A DNA stretch of 64,000 bases from Flaccisagitta enflata (Eukaryota > Chaetognatha > Sagittoidea > Aphragmophora): the NCBI GenBank assembly GCA_965153355.1, contig OZ231127.1, forward strand, positions 87,048,001 to 87,112,000, given 5' to 3'. Shown one piece after another: positions 28,306 through 42,912 of this stretch. A model generated the notes under the pieces. It had not been told where the DNA came from. It saw only the letters and a program-made list of their open reading frames with translations, and made no database searches. Both the position numbers and the translations under genes were made by a program. How positions within the stretch are numbered: position 1 is the first letter of the stretch; the number at the start of each line of letters is the position of its first letter.

Positions 28306-28384
<79 letters not shown>

Positions 28385-28386
28385 CT
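28139..28386. repeat. AAC microsatellite
   Basis: AAC repeats with a short ACG-containing patch at 28292-28308. Confidence 0.95.
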
Positions 28387-28689
28387 GGCGCTCAAGAGGA
28401 ATTATTTGATCTTTTGTTTTTTTCGAAATATCACTTTCCGACGACGTGTCCTCTAGGAGATTGACTTGGCAATTTGTTTGCGCTTCTGTTTGTTTCCAAT
28501 CAGTTCTCTAAATAGAAATACTATGTTTTCGGTTATAATGTTGTTATCATTATCCAACTTTTATACATGACAGAGAAGAGATTTTTTCGCGACCATAAAT
28601 TTTTGGGCTCAACATTCAACAACAGAAAATCCCAAGTCGACGAGAAACCGAATGTTTGACTTGTAGCAACCCCTCCCACCCCCCGCTGC

Positions 28690-30405
<1,716 letters not shown>

Positions 30406-30439
30406 CGGACTAAGTTTGACTTGATTGGATTGCGGGGGC

Positions 30440-30490
30440 AAAAGAAGACAAGGCCGGATGCACGCGAGTGGGCAGGGGCAGTATGAGGAG
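30440..30490 (-). repeat. R1 right-end fragment
   Basis: AGACAAGGCCGGATGCACGC and GAGTGGGCAGGGGCAGTATG, between the CT array and the TIR element at 30517. Confidence 0.5.
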
Positions 30491-30516
30491 GGGCGGGGCT
30501 ATTGTGTGGCTGGGTA

Positions 30517-31263
30517 CTCTGTCTTCAGAAGCAACTGCAACCAGCAAAAGTTATATTGTGTGAAAACCGTTCATATTCAAAAATTCAGATTTGTTACATC
30601 TGAAAGCATATTACCTGCGGTTACTTCATGCGAAATTTCATCACCTGAAGTCAAGTAGTTTAGCCTTGACATCAATTTGAAAAATACCATGATTTCCTCT
30701 AAATATTGTGATTTTAACATGCAATGAAGGCGTTAAGCCTTTTTGATCTTGGTTAAATAGGACAAGTATTGATACAAAGTGCTGAAACTGATCCAAATGA
30801 AATTTTATTTTTTGTCAAATGTTGTACCATTCTAAGATATTCTTATCCTAAAAGTCAAATTTTTAACATCAAAAGTTGGTGGAACATGAAAAATCCTGGG
30901 AAAACGATGAAAAAACCTTATGAATTTTGCTCTTTTTGCTATTTTCTTGAATCCCGTATGATCTACTGCATAAGAGCTTTATTTGAGTCCAACCCCAGAA
31001 TTTTAGCTCAAAGCGATGAGATTCTATATAAGTTTAAAATGGAAGACCTCCATTCAAGTCTGAAATGAAAAACTGCTTAGCGAGATGTGGTTTTTAACTT
31101 GAAAATGTCATAGAAGCTAAACTATTTGACTTAAGGTGCTGAAATTTTGCATGAAATAACCGCAGGTAATATGCTATTAGATAAAACAAATCTGGATTAT
31201 GAAATGTGATTAGTTTTCACACAATACATCTTTCACTGGTTGCAGTTGCTTCTGAAGACAGGG
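30517..31263. mobile_element. TA-flanked TIR element with long arms (747 bp)
   Basis: Left CTCTGTCTTCAGAAGCAACT, right AGTTGCTTCTGAAGACAGGG, TA on both sides. Arms of about 140 bp (for example TATTACCTGCGGTTA against TAACCGCAGGTAATA) enclose a 460-bp AT-rich loop. No transposase frame. Confidence 0.7.
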
Positions 31264-31323
31264 TAGGGGCAGTGAATCATAGTAATCACTATTTTAATTG
31301 AATTTGCGCCATCCAAATTTTCA

Positions 31324-31372
31324 CCAACCAACAAACCAACCAACCAACCAACCAACCAACCAACCAACCAAT
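31324..31372. repeat. AACC tetramer repeat
   Basis: About ten CCAA units. Confidence 0.9.
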
Positions 31373-31804
31373 CAACCTACGGATACAGCCTCTTATAGAG
31401 ACGCCTAGACAGCGACTAAAAACCCAATCGTTCACTCTCCTTCTTCCTCTTGACGTTGATGTCCTACTGTCGAAATTTGCACTTTTTTTAAAGTCAAATG
31501 TTATAAACATCTTTTTTTTTGTGTGTGATATTGGCACAAACCTTTGTCAATGACGACTCGTCTGCCCAAAACTGATATCCATTGTCACGAAATTGTCACG
31601 GCAAAAGCGGACTCACAACAATTTTTAAAGGATTGTGATTTTAAATAGCGTTTTACGGGCTCTTACAATCTGTTTTTGCTGGTTTCAATGAATGTCAGTT
31701 TGTTTACATTTTCTCAGAGATACGTTTTTGTTTAGGCAAACTTTCATCTTTTGCCTCATGGGGTCGCCTCATGATGCTGTTGCCCTCTTTTGGTTGTTTT
31801 TTTG

Positions 31805-32045
31805 GGCGTGTTTCTGGTCACAGACAATCGTGTTTTTAACGGGCCACTCGGGCGCTCGCTACGTTTGTTCGCTCGCACTGCTCACTCCGCTCACTTACTA
31901 CGCAGCACTTTGCTTTGCTACGCTAGCTCCATTCATGGGCCTGCTCACTCCTTTGTGGGACAGTCAATTAATGAATATGTGTTCACGCTGTACACGCGTT
32001 CAATGGGAACAAACGCGTTTTTCATCTTCACTAGAAACACACCCT
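31805..32045. mobile_element. R4 TIR element, short copy
   Basis: Termini GGGCGTGTTTCTGGTCACAG and TTCACTAGAAACACACCC. The inside has CGCTCGCTACGTTTGTTCGC and TGTGGGACAGTCAATTAATG, shared with 23680-23930. No coding sequence. Confidence 0.55.
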
Positions 32046-32545
32046 TATTCAAAGAAAAAAAAAAAGAAAAGAAAAAGAAATTCAGCCGATCTTTATGGTA
32101 GAATTTGGAAAAAAAGAACCCCAAAATCATTGGAGGCAAGCAAATCTATATATTATCCTCACTAAAATTAAAAAAGAAACACACAAGTTACATACCGCTA
32201 TAACTCAAGTGTGACGGAAATCCACCTATAACATATATTAATTCTTGTTCCCTTCACGTCATTTCTTTTTATTCCCTACATTGGCCTATAACAGATAAAG
32301 ATTATTTGTCCCTTGACATTCGTTATTGCGATGTTCAACTGTATATATGAATACTATCAGTCGCTGATCACCGATATAAAGGTCATCGAACGAGCTAATA
32401 TATTTCTCCCGTTGTCAAAGATCACAAAAAGATCCGATGGTTTGTGATCGTCACGCAATTTAGTTAGTCCAAAGCTAGATCATTCCTTGTCATGATTTAC
32501 AAAAGAAGGCTGCTCTTTTCAGCGCCTCAGGATATCCCTTGCTCT

Positions 32546-32702
32546 GTTTAGTTGCGGACACGCAACTCTACAAGAAGCTTGGTCCGTTGGTCTGTCTGTG
32601 TGTGTGTGAGTGTGTGGGTTGGGTCTGAAGGTGTTGGGGGGGGGGGTGGATGCCCCTGCCCACCTGTCCGCAACGATACTGTGACCCCGCGTCACTTGTT
32701 TT
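32546..32702 (+). repeat. R1 repeat with a GT stretch
   Basis: TTTAGTTGCGGACACGCAAC starts the copy (stem TTGCGGACACGCAA), GGTCCGTTGGTCTGTCTGTG, then GATGCCCCTGCCCACCTGTC and CACTTGTTTTAGG. Confidence 0.55.
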
Positions 32703-33399
32703 AGGGAGAAAAGCAGGACATACGGTTAAAGGAATGGGAGAAAATATGACTGAAAAGTCCTCATGTAAATGGTAAACTTTTTGAACTTTTTGAAGTTCAT
32801 CGAATACGTGTTTCAGGAGAAGAGATTTGATAGAATTGAGGAATGATCTTTCCTTCCATCATTACCGCCCCTTCAGTCCCGGTTGAATCTGACTCGACCG
32901 ACTACCGGACTCTTATTGATGCCTCATTTCTACCAACTCCGAATTCATACATCTCGTATTTTCTATTCCTCAAATCCTCGCCCACATCAAAACTGACCAA
33001 TGAATCTCATTCACAGTGTTGGCCAAAAGATATTCGTTATTCGCCCGCACCAAAACTGACCAATGAATCTCATTCATCTATCTTCATCTTATCTTTTTTT
33101 TATTCTGAGTGATCGAATAATCATCTTATCTTTATCTTATCTTTTCATTTTTGGGAATTATCTTATTCGAAAAAATTCGAATAACTTCGAATAATCATTC
33201 TTTTTTCAAAATGGGAAAAAATGTCATCAGCTGACTTTTATTTCCCAGAGAAATGTCATCAGCTGACTTTTATTTCCCAGAGAATCGCTTGTTTAGCAGT
33301 TGCTTAGGGCCATTACAGATAAATAATCTCACTAGTAATGGTCAAACTAGCAAAATTTTTACAGAACATAGATCTGTCAGGAGAGGTACACTTAAAACA

Positions 33400-33560
33400 T
33401 GATTGGAGCTTTGAGATTTCACCTTTGAGACTGGGATTTGAGTCTTAAGGCTGGGATTGAAGCCTCGAGGCCGGCATTTGAGCCTAAAAGGGGTGGACGT
33501 ACAGAGGAGAAAACAGGGAAACTTCCCCAATGTATGAAAGCAAAAGTCATCGTGCTACTA
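33400..33560 (-). mobile_element. R2 family remnant
   Basis: Core words near GGCTGGGATTTGAG, then GGAAACTTCCCCAATGTATG and AAAGCAAAAGTCATCG, which match the inner end of the copy 5 type. No left end or GGGGCCGCTGCCC is left. Lies inside a hAT-like element. Confidence 0.4.
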
Positions 33561-33641
33561 CCAAACAAAGCTCATAAAGAAATACAGTAGGACCCTGCCT
33601 CATCGGTCCCATTGGGACTAAAGATTCTTCATCCTTTAAAC

Positions 33642-34172
33642 GTTTTTAATCGCGTTCTACGCGACTCTACACCCCGCTTTGTCGGTCCGTCGGTCTGTCT
33701 GTCAGTAGGGTGGTCACGAAATAGGGTCAAATTTCAAAAAATGATATACTCTAGTTTTTTGCATAAATGTACCAAAAAAGAAGGTTTTCCCACAAGTAGA
33801 GGTCTGAATTTGAATGTTAAACCATGGCGGCAACACTTTAGGTTTCCTATGGCAATAAAAAAATCCCCATAGCAACCCTATAGTTTTGCCGACAAGGTTT
33901 CTTGTCTGATTTCACACCCCAGCTTGTGAGAAATCCTTCTTTTATTGAACATTTGTGCAAAGGGCTCAAGTATATCAGTATATGAAATTTGACCCAATTC
34001 GGGACCACCCTATCCGTCAGTCGGTCCGTTGGTCCGTCGGTCAATCATATTTTACTTTTTTGGGGTTTTGCAGTCTTTGGCCTCACTGCTCCTGCCCAAA
34101 TGATCAAGTGACCTCAAATACAGCCCCTGCCCACCTGCAAGCGACTGGGGTAGCTGTATATCTGGCCTTGTT
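33642..34172 (+). repeat. R1 repeat, split by a hAT MITE
   Basis: TTTTTAATCGCGTTCTACGC, CACCCCGCTTTGTCGGTCCG on the left; GGTCCGTTGGTCCGTCGGTC, CTGCTCCTGCCCAAATGATC and TATCTGGCCTTGTTTAAG on the right. Removing 33706-34020 gives a standard R1 unit. Confidence 0.65.
33706..34012. mobile_element. hAT-type MITE inside R1 (307 bp)
   Basis: TAGGGTGGTCACGAAATAGG and TTCGGGACCACCCTA ends, 8-bp flanks TCTGTCAG and TCCGTCAG (one mismatch). Subterminal GGTCAAATTTCA/TGAAATTTGACC. Related in plan and words (GGTCAAATTTCA, GGCAACAC) to the 47374 family. Confidence 0.75.
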
Positions 34173-34645
34173 TAAGCTTTAAAGAGAGGTGAAATCACAT
34201 TAAAAACTACCATTTGGGACCTAAAAATATTGACCTTTAGTGATGGGGAACCTTCAAAAGCGAGGCTGTATTTGCGGGGTTCCACTTTACCCAGCATAAG
34301 AAACTAATCAGAAAGGATCTTATACTTAAAAAAATGATAAAAGAAAATCATTAAAAATTCCCTTTCTATATTGATAGCTTTCATAGTGGGATATGTTTTT
34401 GTATGGGTTTCTTTGAGAGTTAAATCAGTTAATGTCCTGTTGGGCTCGATTTTGCTTGGTAAGTTTGTTTCACAAATCATTCGAAAAAGTTATTCGAAAA
34501 ATGAATAAAAGATAATCATCTTATCTTATCTTCATCTTTTGAAAATTCAGCCTTATCTTATCTTTATCTTATCTTTTTGTAAATTTGGCCACTTTATCTT
34601 TTATCTTATTCGAATAATCATGATGAGTTATCTTGGCCAACACTG

Positions 34646-34940
34646 CTCATTCATCACTAATTCATCTCTCATTCATCTCTCATTCTTCGACCACGACAAA
34701 ACTGACCAATGAATCTCAATCATCTCTCATTCCTCTCTCATTCATATCTCATTCTTCGCCCACACCAAAACTGACCAATGAATCTCATTCATCTCTAATT
34801 CATCTCTCGATCATCTCTCATTCATCTCTAATTCATCTCTCATTCTTCGCCCACACCAAAACTGACCAATGAATCTCAATCATCTCTGATTCATCTCTCA
34901 TTTATCTCTCATTCATCTCTCATTCTTTGCCCACACCACA
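34646..34940. repeat. CTCATTCATCT / CCAAAACTGACCAATGAAT array
   Basis: Irregular 10-bp CTCATTCATC units alternate with GCCCACACCAAAACTGACCA blocks. The same array occurs left of the hAT element at 32950-33013, so the element interrupts it. Confidence 0.75.
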
Positions 34941-35154
34941 CAGTGGCTTCATATCAAGCATTTAGGCCCAGAAAGCAAACACTCAAATTTTCCTTTTTAT
35001 GGTTCAGGCCACCTAGTTATATGGTTTGATGAACAGTTTAGGCCATAATTTGGGTCTGGTGGCCGTAAAATGCTTTTAGCAGCTGGAACTGTACTCCCGA
35101 GTAAGGGTATTTTTTTCACTAATATTGGGCAAAATATTTTAATCTTTATTAATT

Positions 35155-36745
35155 TGTTGAGGCTAAACGAATAAAGTCACAATTTCCTGCTTGGTGGTGT
35201 TCGATAGATATTTTTAAGTTGTATCTTGGGTAAAAATTTCAAAGATTTTTGTCGAGTAGTTTTTGAGAAAATTGATTTTTCTTTTTGAAAATAAGGAAAA
35301 AAATATGCCCATTTTGTCGCCACTCCTACCTGTCAAATGAAAGTTCAAGAAAGTTCAGTGGATTCAGTCTTTCTGGCCTCGATATATCTTAACTATGATG
35401 TATTTGGGTCTCATAGCCTTTGGGACAGCTTGGGACTCCCAGAACTAAACACCCTACGAATGGTTTTTGCCAAAAAGGTCAATTTTGCCTAAAAATCTTT
35501 AGGTTGACAAATTTAAATCTTTGAAAAAACATTACGGCTAAACGAATAACGACACAATTTTCAGCTTGGTGGCTTTTGATAGATATTTTTAAGTAATATC
35601 TCTGTTAAAAATTTCAAAGATTTTTAACGAGTAGTTTTGGAGAAAATTGATTTTTCATTGTGAAAATAGAGATAAAGATAGCCCCTTTTTTGTCGCCAAC
35701 CCTACCTGTCAAATGAAAGTTCGCAAAAGTTCAGTGGATTCAGTCTTTCTGGCCATGATATATGTTAACTATGATGTATTTGGGTTGCATAGCCTCTGGG
35801 ACAGCTTGGGACTCCCAGAACTAAATACCCTACGGATGGTTTTTGCCAAAAAAGTCAATTTTGCTTAAAAATCTTAAGGTTGACATATTTAAATCTTTGA
35901 AAAAACATTACGGCTAAACGAATAACGACACAAATTTCAGCTTGGTGGCGTTTGATAGATATTTTTAAGTAGTATCTCTGTTAAAAATTTCATAGATTTT
36001 TAATGTGTAGTTTTGGAGAAAATTGATTTTTCATTGTGAAAATAGAGATAAAGATAGCCCCTTTTTTGTCGCCAACCCTACCTGTCAAATGAATGTTCGC
36101 AAAAGTTCAGTGGATTCAGTCTTTCTGGCCATGATATATGTTAACTATGATGTATTTGGGTTGCATAGCCTCTGGGACAGCTTGGGACTCCCAGAACTAA
36201 ATACCCTAAGGATGGTTTTTGCCAAAAAGTCAATTTTGCCTAAAAATCTTAAGGTTGACATATTTAAATCTTTGAAAAAAATATTACGGCTAAACGAATA
36301 ATGACACAAATTTCAGCTTGGTGGCGTTTGATAGATATTTTTAAGTAGTATCTCTGTTAAAAATTTCATAGATTTTTAATTTGTAGTTTTGGAGAAAATT
36401 GATTTTTCATTGTGAAAATAAGGATAAAGATAGTCCCATTTTATTCGCCACGCGTACCTGTCAAATGAATGTTCGCAAAAGTTCAGTGGATTTAGTCTTT
36501 CTGGCCGTGATATATCTTAACTTAGATGTATTTGGGTCTCATAGCCTCTGGGACAGCTTAGGACTTCCAGAACTAAATACCCTACGAATGTTTTTTTGCC
36601 AAAAATGTCAATTTTGCCTAAAAACCATTTGGTTGACAAATTTTAATGTTTGAAAAAACATTGCGGCTAAACGAATTAAGACAATTTCCAGCTTGGTGGC
36701 GTATGATAGACATTTTTTAGTAGTATCTCTGTTGAAAATTTCAAA
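35155..36745. repeat. 376-bp satellite, about four copies
   Basis: Landmark GGAGAAAATTGATTTTTCAT recurs at 376-bp steps (35646, 36022, 36398; diverged at 35270). Copies 2 and 3 are most alike. The 73-92-codon ORFs come from the repeat and break at the unit joints, since 376 is not a multiple of 3. Confidence 0.85.
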
Positions 36746-37109
36746 GTGATGCAAAGGAGTTGCTGTAGAATGCAGTTACTTCATATTTTTAAGAAATTGA
36801 AAAGATTTTCTTCAAGGAGAGAACCATTATATGAAACAAGATGGTTTCTTCAAAGATATTTGCATATTGCCGCCTTATAGTAATTCAATGTTGAGTTAAA
36901 GAGAGATTTCTTGACAGAAAAACATATTAAAAAGAGATGATACGTTTTGTACCAAAATTCAGAATTTTTTCGACATGTCTGCTCTTTGCTTTTTCAAACT
37001 CATTAATTACTGAAATCATGATAATTCCCTTAAGTTCAGTGAATATGGCTTGACATGATTTATAATCAAAACTCAAATGTGGAGGTGGGAGGGACGTTGA
37101 CCGGCGTTT

Positions 37110-39228
37110 GACGGGCCTAAGAGCTTGATAGGTGGTCATTTAGGGCCAGTGTGATGGTGGAAGGTGGTGGTTATGGGTGGATAGAGTTGAGATAGGCCTA
37201 AGAGCTTGATAGGTGGTCATTTAGGGCCAGTGTGATGGTGGAAGGTGGTGGTTATGGGTGGATAGAGTTGAGATAGGCCCAAGAGCTTGATAGGTGGTCA
37301 TTTAGGGCCAGTGTGATGGTGGAAGGTGGTGGTTATGGGTGGATAGAGTTGAGATAGGCCCAAGAGCTTGATAGGTGGTCATTTAGGGCCAGTGTGATGG
37401 TGGAAGGTGGTGGTTATGGGTGGATAGAGTTGAGATAGGCCTAAGAGCTTGATAGGTGGTCATTTAGGGCCAGTGTGATGGTGGAAGGTGGTGGTTATGG
37501 GTGGATAGAGTTGAGATAGGCCCAAGAGCTTGATAGGTGGTCATTTAGGGCCAGTGTGATGGTGGAAGGTGGTGGTTATGGGTGGATAGAGTTGAGATAG
37601 GCCCAAGAGCTTGATAGGTGGTCATTTAGGGCCAGTGTGATGGTGGAAGGTGGTGGTTATGGGTGGATAGAGTTGAGATAGGCCCAAGAGCTTGATAGGT
37701 GGTCATTTAGGGCCAGTGTGATGGTGGAAGGTGGTGGTTATGGGTGGATAGAGTTGAGATAGGCCCAAGAGCTTGATAGGTGGTCATTTAGGGCCAGTGT
37801 GATGGTGGAAGGTGGTGGTTATGGGTGGATAGAGTTGAGATAGGCCTAAGAGCTTGATAGGTGGTCGTTTAGGGCCAGTGTGGTGGTGGAAGGTGGTGGT
37901 TATGGGTGGATAGAGTTGAGATAGGCCTAAGAGCTTGATAGGTGGTCATTTAGGGCCAGTGTGATGGTGGAAGGTGGTGGTTATGGGTGGATAGAGTTGA
38001 GATAGGCCTAAGAGCTTGATAGGTGGTCATTTTGGGCCAGTGTGATGGTGGAAGGTGGTGGTTATGGGTGGATAGAGTTGAGATAGGCCTAAGAGCTTGA
38101 TAGGTGGTCATTTAGGGCCAGTGTGATGGTGGAAGGTGGTGGTTATGGGTGGATAGAGTTGAGATAGGCCTAAGAGCTTGAAAGGTGGTCATTTAGGGCC
38201 AGTGTGATGGTGGAAAGTGGTGGTTATGGGTGGATAGAGTTGAGATAGGCCTAAGAGCTTGAGCTTGATAGGTGGTCATTTAGGGCCAGTGTGATGGTGG
38301 AAGGTGGTGGTTATGGGTGGATAGAGTTGAGATAGGCCTAAGAGCTTGATAGGTGGTCATTTAGGGCCAGTGTGATGGTGGAAGGTGGTGGTTATGGGTG
38401 GATAGAGTTGAGATAGGCCTAAGAGCTTGATAGGTGGTCATTTAGGGCCAGTGTGATGGTGGAAGGTGGTGGTTATGGGTGGATAGAGTTGAGAGATAGG
38501 CCTAAGAGCTTGATAGGTGGTCATTTAGGGCCGGTGTGATGGTGGAAGGTGGTGGTATGGGTGGATGAGGATTAAGGATAGGCCCCTAAGGAAACGTAGG
38601 TGGTCATTTAGGGCCAGTGTGATGGTGGAAGGTGGTGGTTATGGGTGGATAGAGTTGAGATAGGCCTAAGAGCTTGATAGGTGGTCATTTAGGGCCAGTG
38701 TGATGGTGGAAGGTGGTGGTTATGGGTGGATAGAGTTGAGATAGGCCTAAGAGCTTGATAGGTGGTCATTTAGGGCCAGTGTGATGGTGGAAGGTGGTGG
38801 TTATGGGTGGATAGAGTTGAGATAGGCCTAAGAGCATTAGGTGGTCATTTAGGGCCAGTGTGATGGTGGAAGGTATAGTTGGTTATGGTTAGAGTTGAGA
38901 TAGGCCTAAGAGCTTGATAAGAGTGGTCATTTTAGGGCCAGTGTGTGATGGTGGAAAGGTGGTGGTTTATGGTGGATAGAGTTGAGATAGGCCTAAGAGC
39001 TTGATAGGTGGTCATTTAGGGCCAGTGTGCATATGGTGGAAGGTGGTGGTTATGGGTGGATAGAGTTGAGATAGGCCTAAGAGCTTGATAGGTGGTCATT
39101 TAGGGCCAGTGTGCATATGGTGGAAGGAATGTGGTGGTTATGGGTGGATAGAGTTGAGATAGGCCTAAGAGCTTGATAGGTGGTCATTTAGGGGCAGTGT
39201 GATGGTGGAAGGTGGTGGTTATGGGTGG
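37110..39228. repeat. 81-bp minisatellite array
   Basis: About 26 units of ATAGGCCTAAGAGCTTGATA...GTGGATAGAGTTGAG, 81 bp. Most of 37190-38500 is almost identical, with only C/T choice at one site. From about 38540 to 39150 units carry many small indels. All frames contain stops. Confidence 0.92.
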
Positions 39229-39352
39229 ACCAACCGACGGACCAACGGATAGACGGACGGACCCAGGCCGCGGAGTGTAGATTCGCGGGGCACGCGGACG
39301 GACGGACGGACGGACAAAGCCTCTTATAGAGTTGCGTGTCCGCAACTAAAAA
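39228..39352 (-). repeat. R1 left part, duplicated
   Basis: GACCAACCGACGGACCAACG, GATTCGCGGGGCACGCGG, GGACGGACGGACGGAC, then GCCTCTTATAGAGTTGCGTG and TCCGCAACTAAAAAGG. Starts exactly where the 81-bp array ends. Confidence 0.55.
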
Positions 39353-39412
39353 GGGGCATTTTTAGACTGTTTCTTAGAGATAATGCAATGGCGGGGGCAT
39401 AGGCAGGGGCAG

Positions 39413-39836
39413 TACTACGAACAAGTCTTCCAAGGATTGCACATGGTCAGCGGTACCTGATGCCCTGCTTGGAGTGATAGCCGAAGGAGTGGAGTGAGAG
39501 CAGGGCAGCGGCCCCATAGGGCCGATGTCCTGTAGAACACAGGGGTGAAGTTCCATACGTCCTGAAAGAGAATATTTGAGGCTTTTGGAGCAATTTCTCA
39601 TCAATTTGCCATGTTATTCAATGGGAATTTCACATTTTTTTCATTTTTCATCAATTTTCAATGTTATTCAATGGGAAGTTTGCATTTTATCAATTTCCCA
39701 TGTTATTCAATAGGGATTGAGGCTTGAGAAGCTTCAGGGGGGGGGGGACGGAAGGACGGACGGATGGACAGACATATGGAAATTCACCCCTGTCCTACAG
39801 GACATCGGCCCTTTGGGGCCGCTGCCCAAAAAGCAC
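39413..39836 (-). mobile_element. R2 family copy 9
   Basis: Tail TTCCAAGGATTGCACATGG, GCCCTGCTTGGAGTGA, then GGGCAGCGGCCCCATAGGGC. Core of AT-rich units near TTATTCAATGGGAATTTCAC, the reverse complement of the core type of copy 3. Border TGGAAATTCACCCCTGTCC, right end TTTGGGGCCGCTGCCC then AAAAAG. Confidence 0.7.
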
Positions 39837-39870
39837 ATGCATGGCACTCAAACACGCGGGAGTTTACATA

Positions 39871-40047
39871 CAGTTGAACCCCGCTCGAACGGACCCGCCA
39901 CCCACAGAATTCCGCCTATAACAGATGCAAATTCATGGTCTCTTCAAGTAAATTTCTTTTAGTTTCTTTGTTAGCAATAACAGAATTCCGCATATAACAG
40001 AAGAAAATTGTTAGTCCCCTGAAATCTGTAAGAGCGGGGTTCAACTG
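39871..40047. mobile_element. Mariner-type MITE (177 bp)
   Basis: TA-flanked; termini CAGTTGAACCCCGCTC and GAGCGGGGTTCAACTG are perfect inverted repeats of 16 bp. Internal ACAGAATTCCGCCTATAACA and ACAGAATTCCGCATATAACA form a direct repeat. CAGTTGAACCCCGCT-type ends are common to animal Tc1/mariner derivatives. Confidence 0.78.
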
Positions 40048-40081
40048 TACTTTAAAAAGGACTAAAAGAGCCATATATTAA

Positions 40082-40142
40082 TTATGTAACGGACCGACCT
40101 ACTGACGGACCGAGGTACATAGCGTGTCCGCGGCTAAAAAGT
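40082..40142 (-). repeat. R1 left part
   Basis: TAATTATGTAACGGACCGAC then GCGTGTCCGCGGCTAAAAAG. Confidence 0.5.
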
Positions 40143-40324
40143 TCTCTTGATCTGTTTACCAGCGATATATTGCGTGAAATGAACTTTAGCTCCTGAGTGG
40201 CTTGTCTTGCACTCTGAAAATGTATTATCAACGTAAGGTATAGATCTCCGTTTGGCCTGGCCTTGTCTCAAGATGCTAGGATCCTGATCAACAGCTCGCT
40301 GATTGATTCATGTGCTCGAAATAC

Positions 40325-40580
40325 CTAGCAATGCCCGAGCGAGCAATGCAGAGCAATACCAAGCAATGCCCGAGCAATGCCGAGGCATACCCAAATACTA
40401 AACGTACCCGGGCATTCCCGAGGCGATACCAAGCAATGCCAGTGATAGGGCATACCCAAGCATACCCAAGCAATACCCAAGTAATACCCTAGTAATACCC
40501 TTGCAATACCCAAGCAATACCCAAGCAATACGCAAGCAATACCCGAGCAATACCCGAGCATACCCAAATACCCAAGTATA
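40325..40580. repeat. AAGCAATACCC minisatellite
   Basis: Units of 10-11 bp (CAAGCAATACC, CGAGCAATACC). Confidence 0.8.
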
Positions 40581-41029
40581 CCCCGGGTTTTAATCTCACC
40601 TCAGATTACGTGGTGGATTATAAAACTAGAGCTATCCAGTTGTGCAATTTGCATGTTTCTATCATATTTTTGTAAAATTTGAGACTACTTTAAAGATGGA
40701 AGGGTAGAAAAAAAAATAATTCTATTATTTTTTGCCATTTTTGAAAGTACATGATCAAATTCAAACTTATCGCATTCATTAATGGTTTGACGCACAGAAA
40801 CGAAATTGCGCTCATATTGTAGATTTTTTGACGTAGACTAAAATGCTTATAAATTTTGTTTACTTATCTCAATGGGAAGTTGAGATATCTCTCTTTATAG
40901 GTGTCTCCAAACATATTTCCTAGATAGTGATAACCTCCGCAAAAATCGACCCGCATCGGACAGACTGACCGAGACCCCTTCCTGCATCGTGAACCGATAT
41001 CCGGTGTGCAACACCGAGACAGACCGACG

Positions 41030-41066
<37 letters not shown>

Positions 41067-41153
41067 GGGGATTAGTAAGGAGAAGAGAGGGAGAGGTCGA
41101 GGAGAGACAATAGAGAGAAAAAAGGAAGTGTGAATGGAGAATGGGGTAAGAAT

Positions 41154-41210
<57 letters not shown>
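41030..41210. repeat. CAGA and GA microsatellites
   Basis: CAGA repeats at 41032-41066 and GA repeats at 41156-41208. Confidence 0.9.
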
Positions 41211-41211
<1 letters not shown>

Positions 41212-41593
41212 CTTTCAGTCAGATTTGGGTGGGCAATCACCCAAAATTGGTAACAGTAAAAGAGCAGACAAAAGAGGTTGAATGACTGGATCATTATAAC
41301 TTACATTTACAATGTCTTTCACTCGATATTCATTCATGCCATGGACGAATTATTCATGTCTGAAATTTAAAAAAAACACTTTCATACCGACTGGTTTTCT
41401 TTTAAACAGTTACAAATGTCAAGTATCCTGTCTCAAATTCGAAATTTTTCCAATTTTTATCTAAGATCGTTTTCCATTGGAATAAAAACGATTTCAAAAA
41501 TAGATTTCTCCAAATTGATAACAAATACAAGAAAACGACTCTACTGTATCTGTTCAATATGGATACTGTGATAAACGACCTATCAGCACTTCT

Positions 41594-41905
<312 letters not shown>

Positions 41906-42607
41906 CTTATTTAAGAAATGGTAAACATTTATTGATAATACGTTAACTATGAAAAAAATGTTGAATCGTACCGGAAATCGATATCTAGCTTTATCTAATA
42001 ATCGATTTATAGCTATCTCTTCTCGTATCTATTGGAGACGAGAATCACTTTGATCGTGCAGTAGATCGTATCTAGTTTGTAAGACCTGGATCGTCAGTGG
42101 TTAGATAGTGATAATGAGTTACCGCGAAAAAAATTCTAAGAGCCTCAAGGAAATACAAATGAACCCCGAAAAAGCGGATGCCAAGGGTCTTAACAGTTCT
42201 GTTTGAGATAGACGAATTTCCACAACAACAGTGACGGGGTAGAGAAATTTGAACATAATTGAACAAAATTGAACAAAGTTGAACAAAGTTGAACAAAGTT
42301 GAACAAAATTGAACCTATCTTAAGTTACGACGCCCCCAAACACCAGAGGTTAGGAATAACATGAACCTACCTAAAGTTACGACGCCCCCAAAGACCCATG
42401 GGTAGCAATAAATTTCCCGACGGAATTTGACCTCTGCGTCCTGATCAGACAACGCAACCCAAATAGTACCTGTGGAATGTGGATGGCGTCAGTTCAGTTG
42501 ATCATATTCGCTCTGAAATCTCTACAAATTAAAAAATGATGAATGAATGAATTCTTCCCAACGATTTTTTCTTTTTAAATCAATGGTGTAGATTTTGAAA
42601 AAAAAAA

Positions 42608-42912
<305 letters not shown>

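Larger units (their letters stand above)
33585..34287. mobile_element. TA-flanked mariner-like element, nested
   Basis: Left CAGTAGGACCCTGCCTC, right TTTGCGGGGTTCCACTT with TA each side. It is split by the R1 repeat at 33642-34172, leaving short native ends. Confidence 0.55.
33014..34645. mobile_element. hAT-like element hosting three nested insertions
   Basis: CAGTGTTGGCCAA and TTGGCCAACACTG ends, flanked by CTCATTCA on both sides (33006-33013, 34646-34653). The flanking array itself contains CTCATTCA many times, so the duplication is consistent but not decisive. Internal GATAAGATAA/TTATCTTATC tracts form arms. Confidence 0.62.

Noticed and set aside
37110-39228. CRISPR-like array
   Set aside because: 81-bp units are contiguous without unique spacers, in a eukaryotic setting. 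It is a minisatellite.
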